Shown: in pieces, positions 23,036-33,400 of the stretch
How the letters are laid out: the number at the start of each line of letters is the position of its first letter
Numbering within the stretch: the stretch's first letter is position 1
Assembly: GCA_028714735.1 (NCBI GenBank)
Contig: JAQTLU010000003.1
Location: 245,719 to 309,718, forward strand
Reading direction: 5' to 3'
Length of the DNA: 64,000 bases
Source: Gallionellaceae bacterium
GTDB lineage: Bacteria > Pseudomonadota > Gammaproteobacteria > Burkholderiales > Thiobacillaceae
Translations under genes and position numbers: made by a program
Notes under the pieces: generated by a model
Database searches by the model: none
What the model saw: the letters and a program-made list of their open reading frames with translations, nothing else
What the model was told of the DNA's origin: nothing

Positions 23036-23796
23036 CCCGGCCGTCCCCGCTGGTCTGGCTGCTGCCCGTCGCCGCGCTGGTGTTGCTCTGGCCTCTGTCC
23101 GGCCCGGCCAACCAGACCTGGTTCCTCGCCCTGAACGGCCTTGCCGCGCGCCTGCCCGACGTGCTCTGGTCGGACCTGACCGTGCTCGGCGACACCCTGG
23201 TCGCCCTGTGCCTGCTGCTGCCCTTCCTGCGCCGCCGGCCCGACCTGGTGCTGGCCGCCCTGCTGGCCAGCCTGCCGGCCACCCTGCTCTCGCACGGCAT
23301 CAAGGACGGCCTGGCGCTGCTGCGCCCGTTCGCGGTCCTGGGCGACCAGGTCCATGTCATCGGGCCCTACCTGAAGGCCGGTTCCTTCCCGTCCGGCCAC
23401 ACCACCACCATCTTCGTGCTGGCCACGGTGCTGGCGCTCGGCCTGCGCGCACGCGGCGCCGTGCCGGCCCTGCTGGTCCTCGCCCTGCTGGTCGGCCTGT
23501 CGCGCATCGCGGTCGGTGCGCACTGGCCGCTGGATGTCGCCGGCGGCCTCCTGTGCGGCTGGCTGTCCGGGTTGATCGGCCTGTATCTGGCCGGGCGCTT
23601 CAAAATACTGCAGCGCCCGGCCGTGCTCGCCGGCGTGCGCGGGTTCCTGGTCGCCTGCGCGCTGGTGCTGCTGGTCCGCTATGACTCCGGCTATCCGTTG
23701 GCGCGCTCGTTCGAGCAGGCCCTGGCCCTGGCCGTGCTGGTGTTCCATCTGCTGCCGGGCTGGCGACTGCGGATCGACGTGGAAGACGTGAAATGA
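23032..23796 (+). CDS. PAP2-family membrane phosphatase
   Basis: A 254-residue polytopic protein with the three PAP2 motifs: KDGLALLRP (motif 1), SFPSGHTTTIF (motif 2, catalytic His) and SRIAVGAHWPLDVAGG (motif 3, nucleophile His). Substrates could be undecaprenyl pyrophosphate or lipid A phosphates. Its start and stop both overlap the neighbouring genes by ATGA, so it is produced together with the two GT39 enzymes. Confidence 0.9.
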   Translation: MTRPSPLVWLLPVAALVLLWPLSGPANQTWFLALNGLAARLPDVLWSDLTVLGDTLVALCLLLPFLRRRPDLVLAALLASLPATLLSHGIKDGLALLRPFAVLGDQVHVIGPYLKAGSFPSGHTTTIFVLATVLALGLRARGAVPALLVLALLVGLSRIAVGAHWPLDVAGGLLCGWLSGLIGLYLAGRFKILQRPAVLAGVRGFLVACALVLLVRYDSGYPLARSFEQALALAVLVFHLLPGWRLRIDVEDVK

Positions 23797-25262
23797 ACCG
23801 CGACCGTCATGCCTTTGCGCTGCTCCTCGCCCTCGTCGCCCTGACCCTCTGGCGCCTGCTCGCCGCCGACCACGCCAACCTCGAACTCTATGCCGACGAG
23901 GCCCAGTACTGGACCTGGTCGCTGACGCCGGACTGGGGCTATTACTCGAAGCCGCCCATGGTGGCCTGGGCGATCTGGCTCGGCACCCATCTGTTCGGCG
24001 ACGGCGAGATGGGCGTGCGCGCCCTGTCGGCGCTGGTCTACCCGCTCACCTCGAGCGTGCTGTTCCTGCTGGTGCGCCGGCTGTTCCGCGACGATCCGCG
24101 GGCCGGGGCGATGGCCTTCTGGGCCGGCCTGGTCTACGCCACCCTGCCCCTGGTCTCGCTGGGTTCCTGGCTGATCACCACCGATGCATTCCTGCTGCTG
24201 TTCTGGGCCTTGTCGCTGTATGTCCTGACCTTCGCCCTGGAGTCGGGCCGCTGGCGCGACTGGCTGCTGCTCGGCGTCGCCGTCGGCCTGGGCATGATGT
24301 CGAAATACAGCATGGTGTTCTTCGGCCTCGGCCTGGCGGTCTACCTGGCCATCTCGTCGGAGCGGCGCCGGCTGTTCCTGGACCCGCGCCCCTACGGCGC
24401 GGCCCTGGTCGCGCTGCTGTTCGTGCTGCCGAACGTGCTCTGGAACGCCAACCACCAGTTCGTCAGCTTCGAGCACACGGCGGAGATCTCCCAGCTCGAC
24501 CGGGCGTTGTTCCACCCGGCCGCCATGCTGAAGTTCTTCCTGGCCCAGTTCGCGGTATTCGGCCCGCTTACCTTCGCCGGCCTGCTGGTCCTGGCCGCCC
24601 GGCCGAAGACCTGGCTGGCCGACGACCGCCTGCGCCTGCTGGCCGCGCTGACGCTGGCGCCGCTGGCCGCCTTCCTGGGCCTCAGCCTGCTCTCGCGCGC
24701 CTTCGCCAACTGGGCCGCGTTCTCCTACGCCTCGGCCGCCGCGCTGGTCGCGGTGGTCTGGGTCATGCAGGGCCGGCGGCGCTGGCTGATCGCGGCGGTC
24801 GCGCTGCATCTGGTCGTCGCGGCGGGCATCTACCACGCCCACGACATCAGCACGGCCCTGGGCATCCAGTTGACCCGCAAGACCGATCCCTACGGCCGGG
24901 TGACCGGCTACCGCGCCCTTGGCGAGGAGGTGGCCAAGCGGCTGCAGGCCGTCCCGGGGGCGAAACTGCTCGGCGACGACCGCAAGCTGTTCGCCCTGAT
25001 GCGCTATTACGCCCGCCCCTACAGCGACAGCGCGTGCTTCCTCAACCCCGACGGCCGCATCGACAACCACTACGCCCTCACCGCGGATGTGCGCCATGCC
25101 CCGGAAGGACGCTTCCTGCTGGTCGGCCAGGGCATCGACGCGGCCAAGCTGGCGGACTGGTTCGCCGAGGTCACCCCGCAGCCGCCGATCCGGCTGCCGC
25201 TGTATCCGGGCTACGCACCGGAATACCGGGTCTGGCTGGTCAGGGATTATCGCGGACCATGA
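23793..25262 (+). CDS. Second family 39 glycosyltransferase
   Basis: A 489-residue polytopic GT39 protein. The catalytic acidic pair occurs in LYADEAQYWTWS, and the conserved GYYSKPPMVAWAIWLGT follows. The C-terminal soluble region carries ARPYSDSACFLNPDGRIDNHY. It is only distantly similar to the first GT39 of the operon, so the two probably use different acceptors or sugars. It is coupled on both sides by ATGA overlaps. Confidence 0.88.
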   Translation: MNRDRHAFALLLALVALTLWRLLAADHANLELYADEAQYWTWSLTPDWGYYSKPPMVAWAIWLGTHLFGDGEMGVRALSALVYPLTSSVLFLLVRRLFRDDPRAGAMAFWAGLVYATLPLVSLGSWLITTDAFLLLFWALSLYVLTFALESGRWRDWLLLGVAVGLGMMSKYSMVFFGLGLAVYLAISSERRRLFLDPRPYGAALVALLFVLPNVLWNANHQFVSFEHTAEISQLDRALFHPAAMLKFFLAQFAVFGPLTFAGLLVLAARPKTWLADDRLRLLAALTLAPLAAFLGLSLLSRAFANWAAFSYASAAALVAVVWVMQGRRRWLIAAVALHLVVAAGIYHAHDISTALGIQLTRKTDPYGRVTGYRALGEEVAKRLQAVPGAKLLGDDRKLFALMRYYARPYSDSACFLNPDGRIDNHYALTADVRHAPEGRFLLVGQGIDAAKLADWFAEVTPQPPIRLPLYPGYAPEYRVWLVRDYRGP

Positions 25263-25933
25263 CCAAGCACCTGCCCAGTCCCGCTTTCATGGCGCTCGGG
25301 GCGCTGGCCTTCGCCGTCCTGTTCCTGGCCTTTCCCGAGCTCGACCGCCTGGCCAGCGGCGCGCTGTACCAGGCCGGCCGCGGCTTTGCCCTGCGCGGCA
25401 ATGCGGTGTTCGATTTCGTCCACGACTACGTCGGCATCGTGGCCTGGCTGGGTGCGCTGGCGGCACTGTCCGTCGCGCTGGCCGGACGCTGGCTCCGCCC
25501 CCTGACACCCTGGCGGCGACCGGCTGCCTTCGTGCTGCTGGTCCTGCTGCTGGGTCCCGGCCTGATGGTCAATGCCGTGTTGAAAGACCACTGGGGCCGC
25601 GCCCGGCCGGCCCAGACCGTGGAATTCGGCGGCAAGGCGCAGTTCAGCCCGGCCTGGGTGGTGAGCGACCAATGCCCCAACAACTGTTCCTTCGTCTGCG
25701 GCGACGCCTCGATCGGCTTCAGCCTGGTCGCCATGGCCTTCATCGCCCGCCGGCCGCGCCCCTGGCTGGCCGCCGGCATCGGCCTCGGCGCTGCCCTCGG
25801 CCTGATGCGCATGGCCCAGGGCGGCCACTTCCTCAGCGACGTGGTGTTTTCCTTCTACGCGGTCTGGTTCACCGCCTGGGGGCTGAACTGGCTGATGGTC
25901 CGGCTGGGCAAGCCGCCTTCCCTGTCCGCATAG
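25259..25933 (+). CDS. PAP2-family membrane phosphatase with altered motif 2
   Basis: A 224-residue polytopic protein. Motif 1 is KDHWGRARP and motif 3 is RMAQGGHFLSDV, both typical of the LpxE-like PAP2 branch. Motif 2 reads CSFVCGDASIGFS, so the usual PSGH/SGHAS histidine is replaced by aspartate. It may act as a lipid A or undecaprenyl phosphatase with modified chemistry, or be impaired. Its ATG overlaps the GT39 stop, and it is the last gene of the operon. Confidence 0.83.
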   Translation: MTKHLPSPAFMALGALAFAVLFLAFPELDRLASGALYQAGRGFALRGNAVFDFVHDYVGIVAWLGALAALSVALAGRWLRPLTPWRRPAAFVLLVLLLGPGLMVNAVLKDHWGRARPAQTVEFGGKAQFSPAWVVSDQCPNNCSFVCGDASIGFSLVAMAFIARRPRPWLAAGIGLGAALGLMRMAQGGHFLSDVVFSFYAVWFTAWGLNWLMVRLGKPPSLSA

Positions 25934-26065
25934 CGAGGCGCCTGCGCAGCTTCCCCGGCCCTGGATGGGGTATCGGCCTGATTTCCATACCGGCCCGGCC
26001 ATGACCTAATGGCCAGGCCGGCGCGTGCGTGCCGGCTATCGAGGCATCGTCGTGTGAGCCCAGCC

Positions 26066-26692
26066 ATGAACCAACGCCATCCAGTCCGCCAGCCGCTCCG
26101 CATCATCGCCATGATGCTGGGACTGGCGATCTGCGCGCCGGGCCGGGCGGACATCTACAGCTACACCGACGAGAGCGGCAGCGTACTGCTGAGCAACCAC
26201 ATCACCGATGAGCGCGCGAGCGTGCTCCTGAGATCGCCCCAGGAAGCCGCGCCGGTCCACCTCGCCAGCGTGGCCGAGCCGCCCGTGCTGGCAGCAAAGC
26301 CCTATGCCCCATTGGTCTCTGAAATCGCCCTCCAGCAGGAGATGGACGCCGCCCTGCTGCATGCCGTGATTACGGTGGAATCCGGCCACAATGCCCAGGC
26401 GGTATCCCCGAAGGGGGCGCGCGGCCTGATGCAGCTCATGCCCGCCACGGCGAAACGCTACGGGGTGGCCGACATCGACGACCCGGGCCAGAACATCCGT
26501 GGCGGCGCCCGCTATCTCAAGGACCTGATGGCCCAGTTCGGCAACGACCTGAACCTGAGCCTGGCGGCCTACAACGCCGGCGAGAACGCCGTCATCCGCC
26601 ATGGCCGCCGCATCCCGCCTTATCCGGAAACCCGGAACTATGTCGCCAGGGTCCTGGATATCTATCACGGCTTCAGCAATCCGTCGCACTGA
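26066..26692 (+). CDS. Lytic murein transglycosylase (Slt family, DUF4124 N terminus)
   Basis: A 208-residue exported protein. A signal peptide ending near CAPGRA is followed by a short DUF4124-like segment (DIYSYTDESGSVLLSNH). The SLT domain begins around residue 90: LLHAVITVESGHNAQAVSP contains the catalytic glutamate, followed by GARGLMQLMPATAKRYGV, NIRGGARYLKDLM and LAAYNAGENAV. It cleaves peptidoglycan glycan strands in the periplasm. It is monocistronic by spacing. The ATG at 26066 is chosen because it directly precedes the signal peptide. Confidence 0.9.
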   Translation: MNQRHPVRQPLRIIAMMLGLAICAPGRADIYSYTDESGSVLLSNHITDERASVLLRSPQEAAPVHLASVAEPPVLAAKPYAPLVSEIALQQEMDAALLHAVITVESGHNAQAVSPKGARGLMQLMPATAKRYGVADIDDPGQNIRGGARYLKDLMAQFGNDLNLSLAAYNAGENAVIRHGRRIPPYPETRNYVARVLDIYHGFSNPSH

Positions 26693-26871
26693 GCACAAGA
26701 CGCCGGAACCGACCTCCCGGCGCGCGGTCCAATCCCCTACTGTCACCCTGCAGACTCCGGATACGCGGCTACCCCACGCCCGAATACATTGCATTGCCTA
26801 TAGCCGTAACGAACCGGATGGATATATTCAGGACATAGCCCTCCTTTACCAAGAACGCCCCAGGCCCAACC

Positions 26872-27249
26872 ATGTTCCGTACCCTGATCGTCGAAGACAA
26901 TGCCAGCTTCCGGTACTCGCTCAGCGAACTGCTGAGCGAGCGGTTTCCCTGCATGGTCATCGATGAGGCGGTCGATGGTGCCGAGGCGCTGGCCAAGCTG
27001 GCCGCCCAGCCTCCCGAACTGATCTTCATGGACATCAAGCTGCCGGATGCCAATGGCCTGGAACTCACCCGCATGATCCGGACCGAGGATACCGTCTCCG
27101 TGATCGTGGTCCTCACCAGCCATGACATCCCGGAATACTGGGAGGCCGCTTTCCAGGCCGGCGCGAACTATTTCATTTCCAAGAGCGCTTCCGTAGCCAG
27201 GGACATCGTCGACCTGGTGGATTACGCCTTCCCGACGGTCTGCCACTAG
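26872..27249 (+). CDS. Stand-alone response regulator receiver
   Basis: A 125-residue CheY-like receiver with no output domain. It shows LIVEDN (acidic pocket), LIFMDIKLPDANGLE with phospho-acceptor D54, VVLTSHD (switch Thr) and the conserved lysine in FISKSAS. It lies 242 bp upstream of the oxidase operon and 180 bp downstream of the transglycosylase gene. A partner kinase cannot be identified by position; the kinase at 43851 has its own NarL-type partner nearby. Confidence 0.88.
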   Translation: MFRTLIVEDNASFRYSLSELLSERFPCMVIDEAVDGAEALAKLAAQPPELIFMDIKLPDANGLELTRMIRTEDTVSVIVVLTSHDIPEYWEAAFQAGANYFISKSASVARDIVDLVDYAFPTVCH

Positions 27250-27358
27250 GTCCTGGCGGCTGCGGCCGGAGCCAGTGCAGAACTAAGCGAATAAAACCGG
27301 GTCTTATTACCTGATCCGCTTCCGCTACAGCAATCCCCCCCCAAAAATGAGGCCCAGC

Positions 27359-27377
27359 ACCCTGTGATCTACAGGGT
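27359..27377. promoter_or_regulatory. Perfect inverted repeat upstream of the oxidase operon
   Basis: ACCCTGT and ACAGGGT flank a 5-base spacer, 115 bp before the start of the 2107-aa gene. The position and symmetry fit an operator for a dimeric regulator. The regulator is unknown. Confidence 0.45.
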
Positions 27378-27491
27378 TTGCTTGAGTGTCATTTTTTTGC
27401 CCATCTCTAGACTCCCATCATGGATTCGGCCACTGCGACCGAATTCCGGATTGCCATCAGGCGCGTGTAGACGAGAGACGGAGGCATCAAA

Positions 27492-30400
27492 ATGGGACAC
27501 GACTCTACGAGCAAATGTACAGGCGCACCGAACATGTGGCGGCTGTCTGCCGGGGCGCTGCTGATCAGCTCCCTCTATTCCTTTACCGGCTATGCCCTGG
27601 CCGCGCCGTTGGCGATCAGCGTCATCAACGCGGATGGCTCACCGGTCACCAGCTACCGCTGGACCCTGGAGGAGGACGTCACCAAGGCCTCGGTGCCCGG
27701 CGCACATGCCACCCACGACAACTATTCGTTCAGCTTCCATTCCAGCTACATGCCGGTGCTGGCCGGGGGCAAGACGGTTGCCGGCGCACCGGTGGTCGGC
27801 AACGACTGCACCGACGCTAACAACCCCATCGGCTGTGCCGACCCGGATCGCAAGTATGCCGATCCCGCGAACCTGCCCCTGAACCCGGCCAAGCGCTACT
27901 ACCTGTCCGCCCTGCCGGACGACGGCAGCGCCATGGGCGGTGCGCCCGTGGTGTTCGATGCCAGCGGCAATGCCTCGGTGACGGTCCATGTCAACAAGTT
28001 CCCGGTGCCGACCGCCCAGTTGTCGGTCTTCGTGTTCGAGGACAACAGCCCGCTCAACGCGGCGCCCGACCTGCCGCAGGAAACCGGCCTGGCCGGATTC
28101 ACCATCTTCCTGACCGAGGCCGGCGGCACCTATGGCGCTTCCGGCGGCCAGGTGACCCAGGATGCCTTCGGCAATCCGCTGGGCACCACCTACCAGTACA
28201 ACTCCAGCGGACAGCCCATTCTTGACGCAGACGGCAACCCGACCATGGTGACCCGCGGTTCCGGCATCATCCTGTCCGGACCCGACGGCACCGCCACCAT
28301 CAAGAACCTGTTCCCGGCCAAGTACACCATCCAGGTCATCCCGCCGGCCGGCTCCGACTGGCATCAGACCACCACCATCGAAGGCACCAAGGGCGACGAC
28401 GCCTGGGTCAGGAACGGCGAGCCGCCGTTCTTCCAGGAATTCGGCCCGCCCGGACACCACGTCTTCACCGGCTTCACCCATTCCGGCTTCATCGCCAGCA
28501 ACGGCAACACGCCGGTACTGGACGGCAGCACGGCGATCACCGGCCGGGTGGTGAACATCCATAACTCCCGCCCGCCGGACTATACCTTCTACCCCAACGC
28601 GACTTATCCGAATGCCACGCCGATCCCGAGTTGCTGGGTCGGCCTGAACGAAACCGCGGGCGGCCGGGCGCTCTATGCGGCGCCCTGCAACGCCGACAGC
28701 ACCTTCGCCATCCCGGATGTGCCGGCCGGCACCTATGAACTGGTGGTCTGGGACGAGCCCCTCGACGTGATCATTGCCAGCGCCACGATCACGGTGGCGC
28801 CGGGCGAGACGACCCACGCCATCGGCGACGTGCCCGTGTTCACCTGGTTCGCCAGGTACGAGGGCCGGGTGTTCTACGACTCCGACGGCAGCGGCCTGCC
28901 CTTCCTGAGCGGCGGCGGCCTGAAGCCGGGCATCCCGGACCAGGTGCTCAACATCCGCTTCCGCGACGGCAGCATCTACCAGTCCGCGCTCAGCAAGGCG
29001 GACGGCAGCTTCGCGTTCAACGAGCTGTTCCCGTTCTTCAACTGGATGATCGCCGAGGTGGACTACGGCCGCTTCAAGGCCACCAGCGCCACCGTCGTGG
29101 TGGATGGCGGCGGCCCCGTTCCGGTCGACAACGGCTGGACCATGCCGTCGTTCAACAAGCTCACTCCGCAACTCCAGCCGGAAAATGGCGACCTGCCCTA
29201 CCGTACCGAGCAGGGCGTTATCCTGCTCGAAGGCATGCAGACCTTCCTGGGCCAGACCAACCATATCGAATGGGGCAAGTCGCTCTACTCGGGCGAAGAG
29301 AACGGCGGCATCGCCGGCGTCGTCCAGTACGGCATCACCCGGGCCGAGGACGATCCCAAGAACGGCACCGCGGAAACCTGGGAACCGGGCATCCCGCGGG
29401 TCCAGGTCGACCTGTTCCTCGATTGCGACGGCGACAACAAGCCCGACCGGCCCGGCGCGGCCGGTGACGGCACCTGTGCGACCGCCGATGCCAGCAGCCT
29501 GAGCAGCCTGGGCTACGCCTACGACCCGCCCGACGTCGACAACTATCCGTTCTGCTGGCGCGACCCCGACTCCTGCTCGGTCGGATCCGCCCCCGCGATG
29601 GGACCGGAGGACCACAAGCGCAGCCGGACCGGCGCGGCCGATGCATTCAGCTACGGCGACGTCTTCACCTGGGGCTCCGACCCCGACAATGGCGGCGCAC
29701 CCTACGTCGGCCTGGGCAAGACCGACGGCTGGGACGACGCCCTGCCGACCGGTTGCCCGACCGGGTCCAGCGGCCCCTATGCGATTCCCTACGGCCCCGA
29801 TGCCGGCACCCCGCTCGACTGCTACGACGGCCTGCGCGCCTGGAACCAGGTACGTCCGGCCGTGTTCGACGGCGGCTACGCCTTCGGCAGCGTCGCCGGC
29901 CAGACCAACCTGCCCAACGTGAAATACATCGTCGAGGCGGTGGCGCCTGCCGGTTATTTCCACCAGGGCAATGGCGACAAGAACGTCACCTTCGGCGACC
30001 AGGTCGCCCCGGCGCCGCTGGCGGAACCCTATGCCTGCGTCGGCATGGACCTGCCGGTGCCGCAATACCTGACCCTGTTCCCGGACAAGATGGATCCCAA
30101 CATCCTGTTCAACGGCAGCGGCACGCAGACCTGGAAGAAGTGCGACATGAAGGCCGTGGACATGCAGCCCGGCCGCAACCCCGCACCCAACTTCTTCCTC
30201 TATACCGAAGCGCCGGTCGCCGGCCACGGCGTCGGCTTCATCCTGGACGACCTGTCGAGCGAGTTCGACGTCAATGCGCCGACCTTCGGCGAGAAGCACG
30301 CCCCGCCGCACCTGCCGGTATCGCTGCGCGACTGGACCGGACGCGAGATCTCGCGCGTCTATGCCGATGAGTTCGGCTCCTACAACTTCCTGGTGCCGTC

Positions 30401-33400
30401 CACCTTCACCATCAATCCGCCGTTCCCATCCGGGGTCGGGCCCAGCATGCTGATGGCGTGCATGAACTCGCCGGGTCCGATCGACCACGACCCGGTCACC
30501 GGCGCCGCCTACGCGCAGCCGCAGATCGACCCCTACTTCAGCCGCCAGTACAGCCAGTTCTGCTACACCCTGCAGTACCTGCCGGGCAAGACCACCTACC
30601 TCGACACCCCGGTGGTGGCGGTCGCGGCCTTTGCCGGCCGCACCCAGAACCCGCTCGACTGCGAACTGGCCGACGGCACGCCGATGATCTACAGCGTCAC
30701 CAACGATGCCAATACCGGCCCCTGGGTTTCCGGCGCGGGCCAGACCCTGACGATCATTTCCGCCGGCAATCAGGTCGATGTCGACAACCCCTACTATGAC
30801 CCTGCCGACCCCGCCTCGACCCGGCTGATCAAGCGCGACTTCGGTTTTGGCGATGCCAAGGGCTCGGTCAGCATCGGCAACACGATCATCCCGGCCGGCA
30901 GCATCTCCACCTGGACCAAGGACATGATCGTGCTGACGGTGCCGAACGGCACTTCCACCGGTCAGTTGACGGTCACCCGCAGCGACAACCTGGTCGCCAC
31001 CACGGTCGGCGTCACGGTCACAGTGGGCGGCAGCGCCCCCATCCCGGTACCTGCCGGAGGCAACATCCAGGCCGTCATCGACGCCCCGAGCACGACCAAT
31101 GGCTCTCTGGTCACCGTACCTCCCGGCACTTACGACGAATACGTGATCATGGACAAGAAGATCCGCCTGCAAGGCTGGGGCGCGGGGTCGGTCACCATCA
31201 ATGCCGCCAAGTTCGCCATCGACGGCCTCAAGAAGTGGCGCACCCTGATCAACCGCAAGATCGACGCCAGGCCGGCCAACCCGCCGGTCATCGATCCGGA
31301 CACCGGTCTCAACACCATCAACGCCGGCCCGCTGCGCACCTTCGACCTGCTGCCCGGCCAACTCCTCGGCAGCAACATCTCCGACAACGAGCCCCTGCTG
31401 TTCGGCGCCGAGGAAGGGCCCGGCGTGCTGGTGGTCGGCAAGGCCACCAACAACGGCAACTGCAGCAACTTCACCAGTTCCAGCGCGGCCCGGATCGACG
31501 GCATCACCATCACCGGGGCCGACTACGGCGGCGGCATCCTGGCCAGCGGCTACGCCTGCAACCTGGAGGTCAGCAACAACCGCATCGTCAGCAACTACGG
31601 CACCTATGGCGGCGGCATCCGGATCGGCCATACCGAACTCCTGGATGAAACCAACACCGGCTATGGCGGCTATACCGACTCGGTCAACCCGAACGTCAGG
31701 ATCCACAACAACTGGGTCGCCGAGAACGGCAGTACCGAGGCCGGCGCCGGCGGCGGCATCGCCATCGGCAACGGCGCCAGCAACTACAACATCAGCAGCA
31801 ACTACGTCTGCGGCAACTTCTCCATGGCGGACGGCGGCGGCATCGGCCATCTCGGCTTGTCGTCCGGCGGCACGATCAACAACAACAAGATCGTGTTCAA
31901 CCAGACCTTCAACCAGAGCGCCAACCCGACCGGCGCCGGCGTCTTCATCGGCGGCGAAGCCTCGCTTGACGGCAGCGGCCTGTCTCCGGGCACCGGCTCG
32001 GTCACCGTCACCCAGAACCTGATCCAGGGCAACAACGCTGGCGCGGGTGCCGGCGGCGGCGTCCGCCTGGCCCAGGTCAACGGTCTCGATGTCAGCCGGT
32101 CGTCCAACAACGCCGGATCGTGGAACACGGTGACCCTGGTCAACAACATGATCGTCGACAACGTCTCAGCCTACGCTGGCGGCGGCGTCTCGATGGTGGA
32201 TGCCCTGCGGGTCAATGCCAGCAACAACACGATCGCCAACAACGACAGCACCGGCACCAACCAGGAGGCCTTCCCGTCTGCCGGCAGCACCACCTCCAAC
32301 GCCCAGCCGGCCGGCCTGGTGGCGCATGCCACTACTTCCGCCCTGCAACTCGCCATCGGCAACCCGAACGGCAACAGCAGTTCGGCCAGGCTGGTCAGGG
32401 ACCTCAAGGCGACGCCGTTCTCCAAGCCGACCCTGTTCAACAACATCGTCCTGCACAACCGCTCGTTCTGCTGGGCGATCACGGGGCCGAATGCGGGTGA
32501 ATTCGGGCTCTTCGATCCCAACAGCGACGGCACCTGCACAGGCAAGACGCCTGGCTCGCCGACGGCCGGCAGCAACCCGGTGTACGTCGACCTGGCGGTG
32601 CTGGGCACGGCCAACCAGGGCAGCTTCGCCAACCGCTATGTCGGTTCGGGGATCGACAAGCTGACGCCGGACCACAGCATCCTGACCGACCTGCTCGGCG
32701 CCAACGGCTACGCCAACGGCCACAGCAACATTACCGGCGATCCGCTGTTCCTGTCCGCGTACTTCAACGGCAGTGCCAAGCCGGCGCCGATCATTCCGGG
32801 CTACACCACCACGATCGACACCGCGGCCACCGTGGATGAAGGCGCCAACTTCATCGACATCCGCTACGGCCCGCTGACGCCCTGGAACTGCCTGGATAGC
32901 GGCGGCGCGGTCAAGTCGCCCCAGAATGCCGCCAATTGCCCGATGTTCGGCGACTACCACATCGGTTCCGGCTCGGCGGCGATCAACACCGGCACCAATT
33001 CACTGGCCAATTTCCCGGTCAGCGGTGTCAGCACCTCGGCACCCAACGTGGACTATGACAACCAGCCGCGTCAGCTCAGCACGGCCAACCCGGCCGACAT
33101 CGGCGCCGACGAGATCGCGCCGCCGAGCGCGGACCTCGCCATCACCAAGACCGACGGCGTCACTGGCGTCAGCCCCGGATCGAGCGTGACCTACACCATC
33201 GTCGTGACCAACCAGGGTCCCAGCGCAGTTAGCGGCGCCGTGGTGACGGATACCAGGCCATCTGCAATCAACGCAGCGGGCTGGAACTGGTCATGCACCG
33301 GCACGGGCTGTGGCGCAAGCGGAAACAGCGGCACCAGCAACATCAACAAGACGCTCGGTACGCTGGCGTCTGGCCAGTCGGTGACCTTCACGGCGACCGG

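Noticed and set aside
27639..31850. A 1403-codon open frame on the minus strand opposite the giant scaffold gene
   Set aside because: It is a codon-bias shadow: GC-rich third positions keep stops out of the opposite frame. It has no ribosome binding site and a low-complexity Ala/Gly/Val/Arg composition, while the plus strand has a clear signal peptide and domains.
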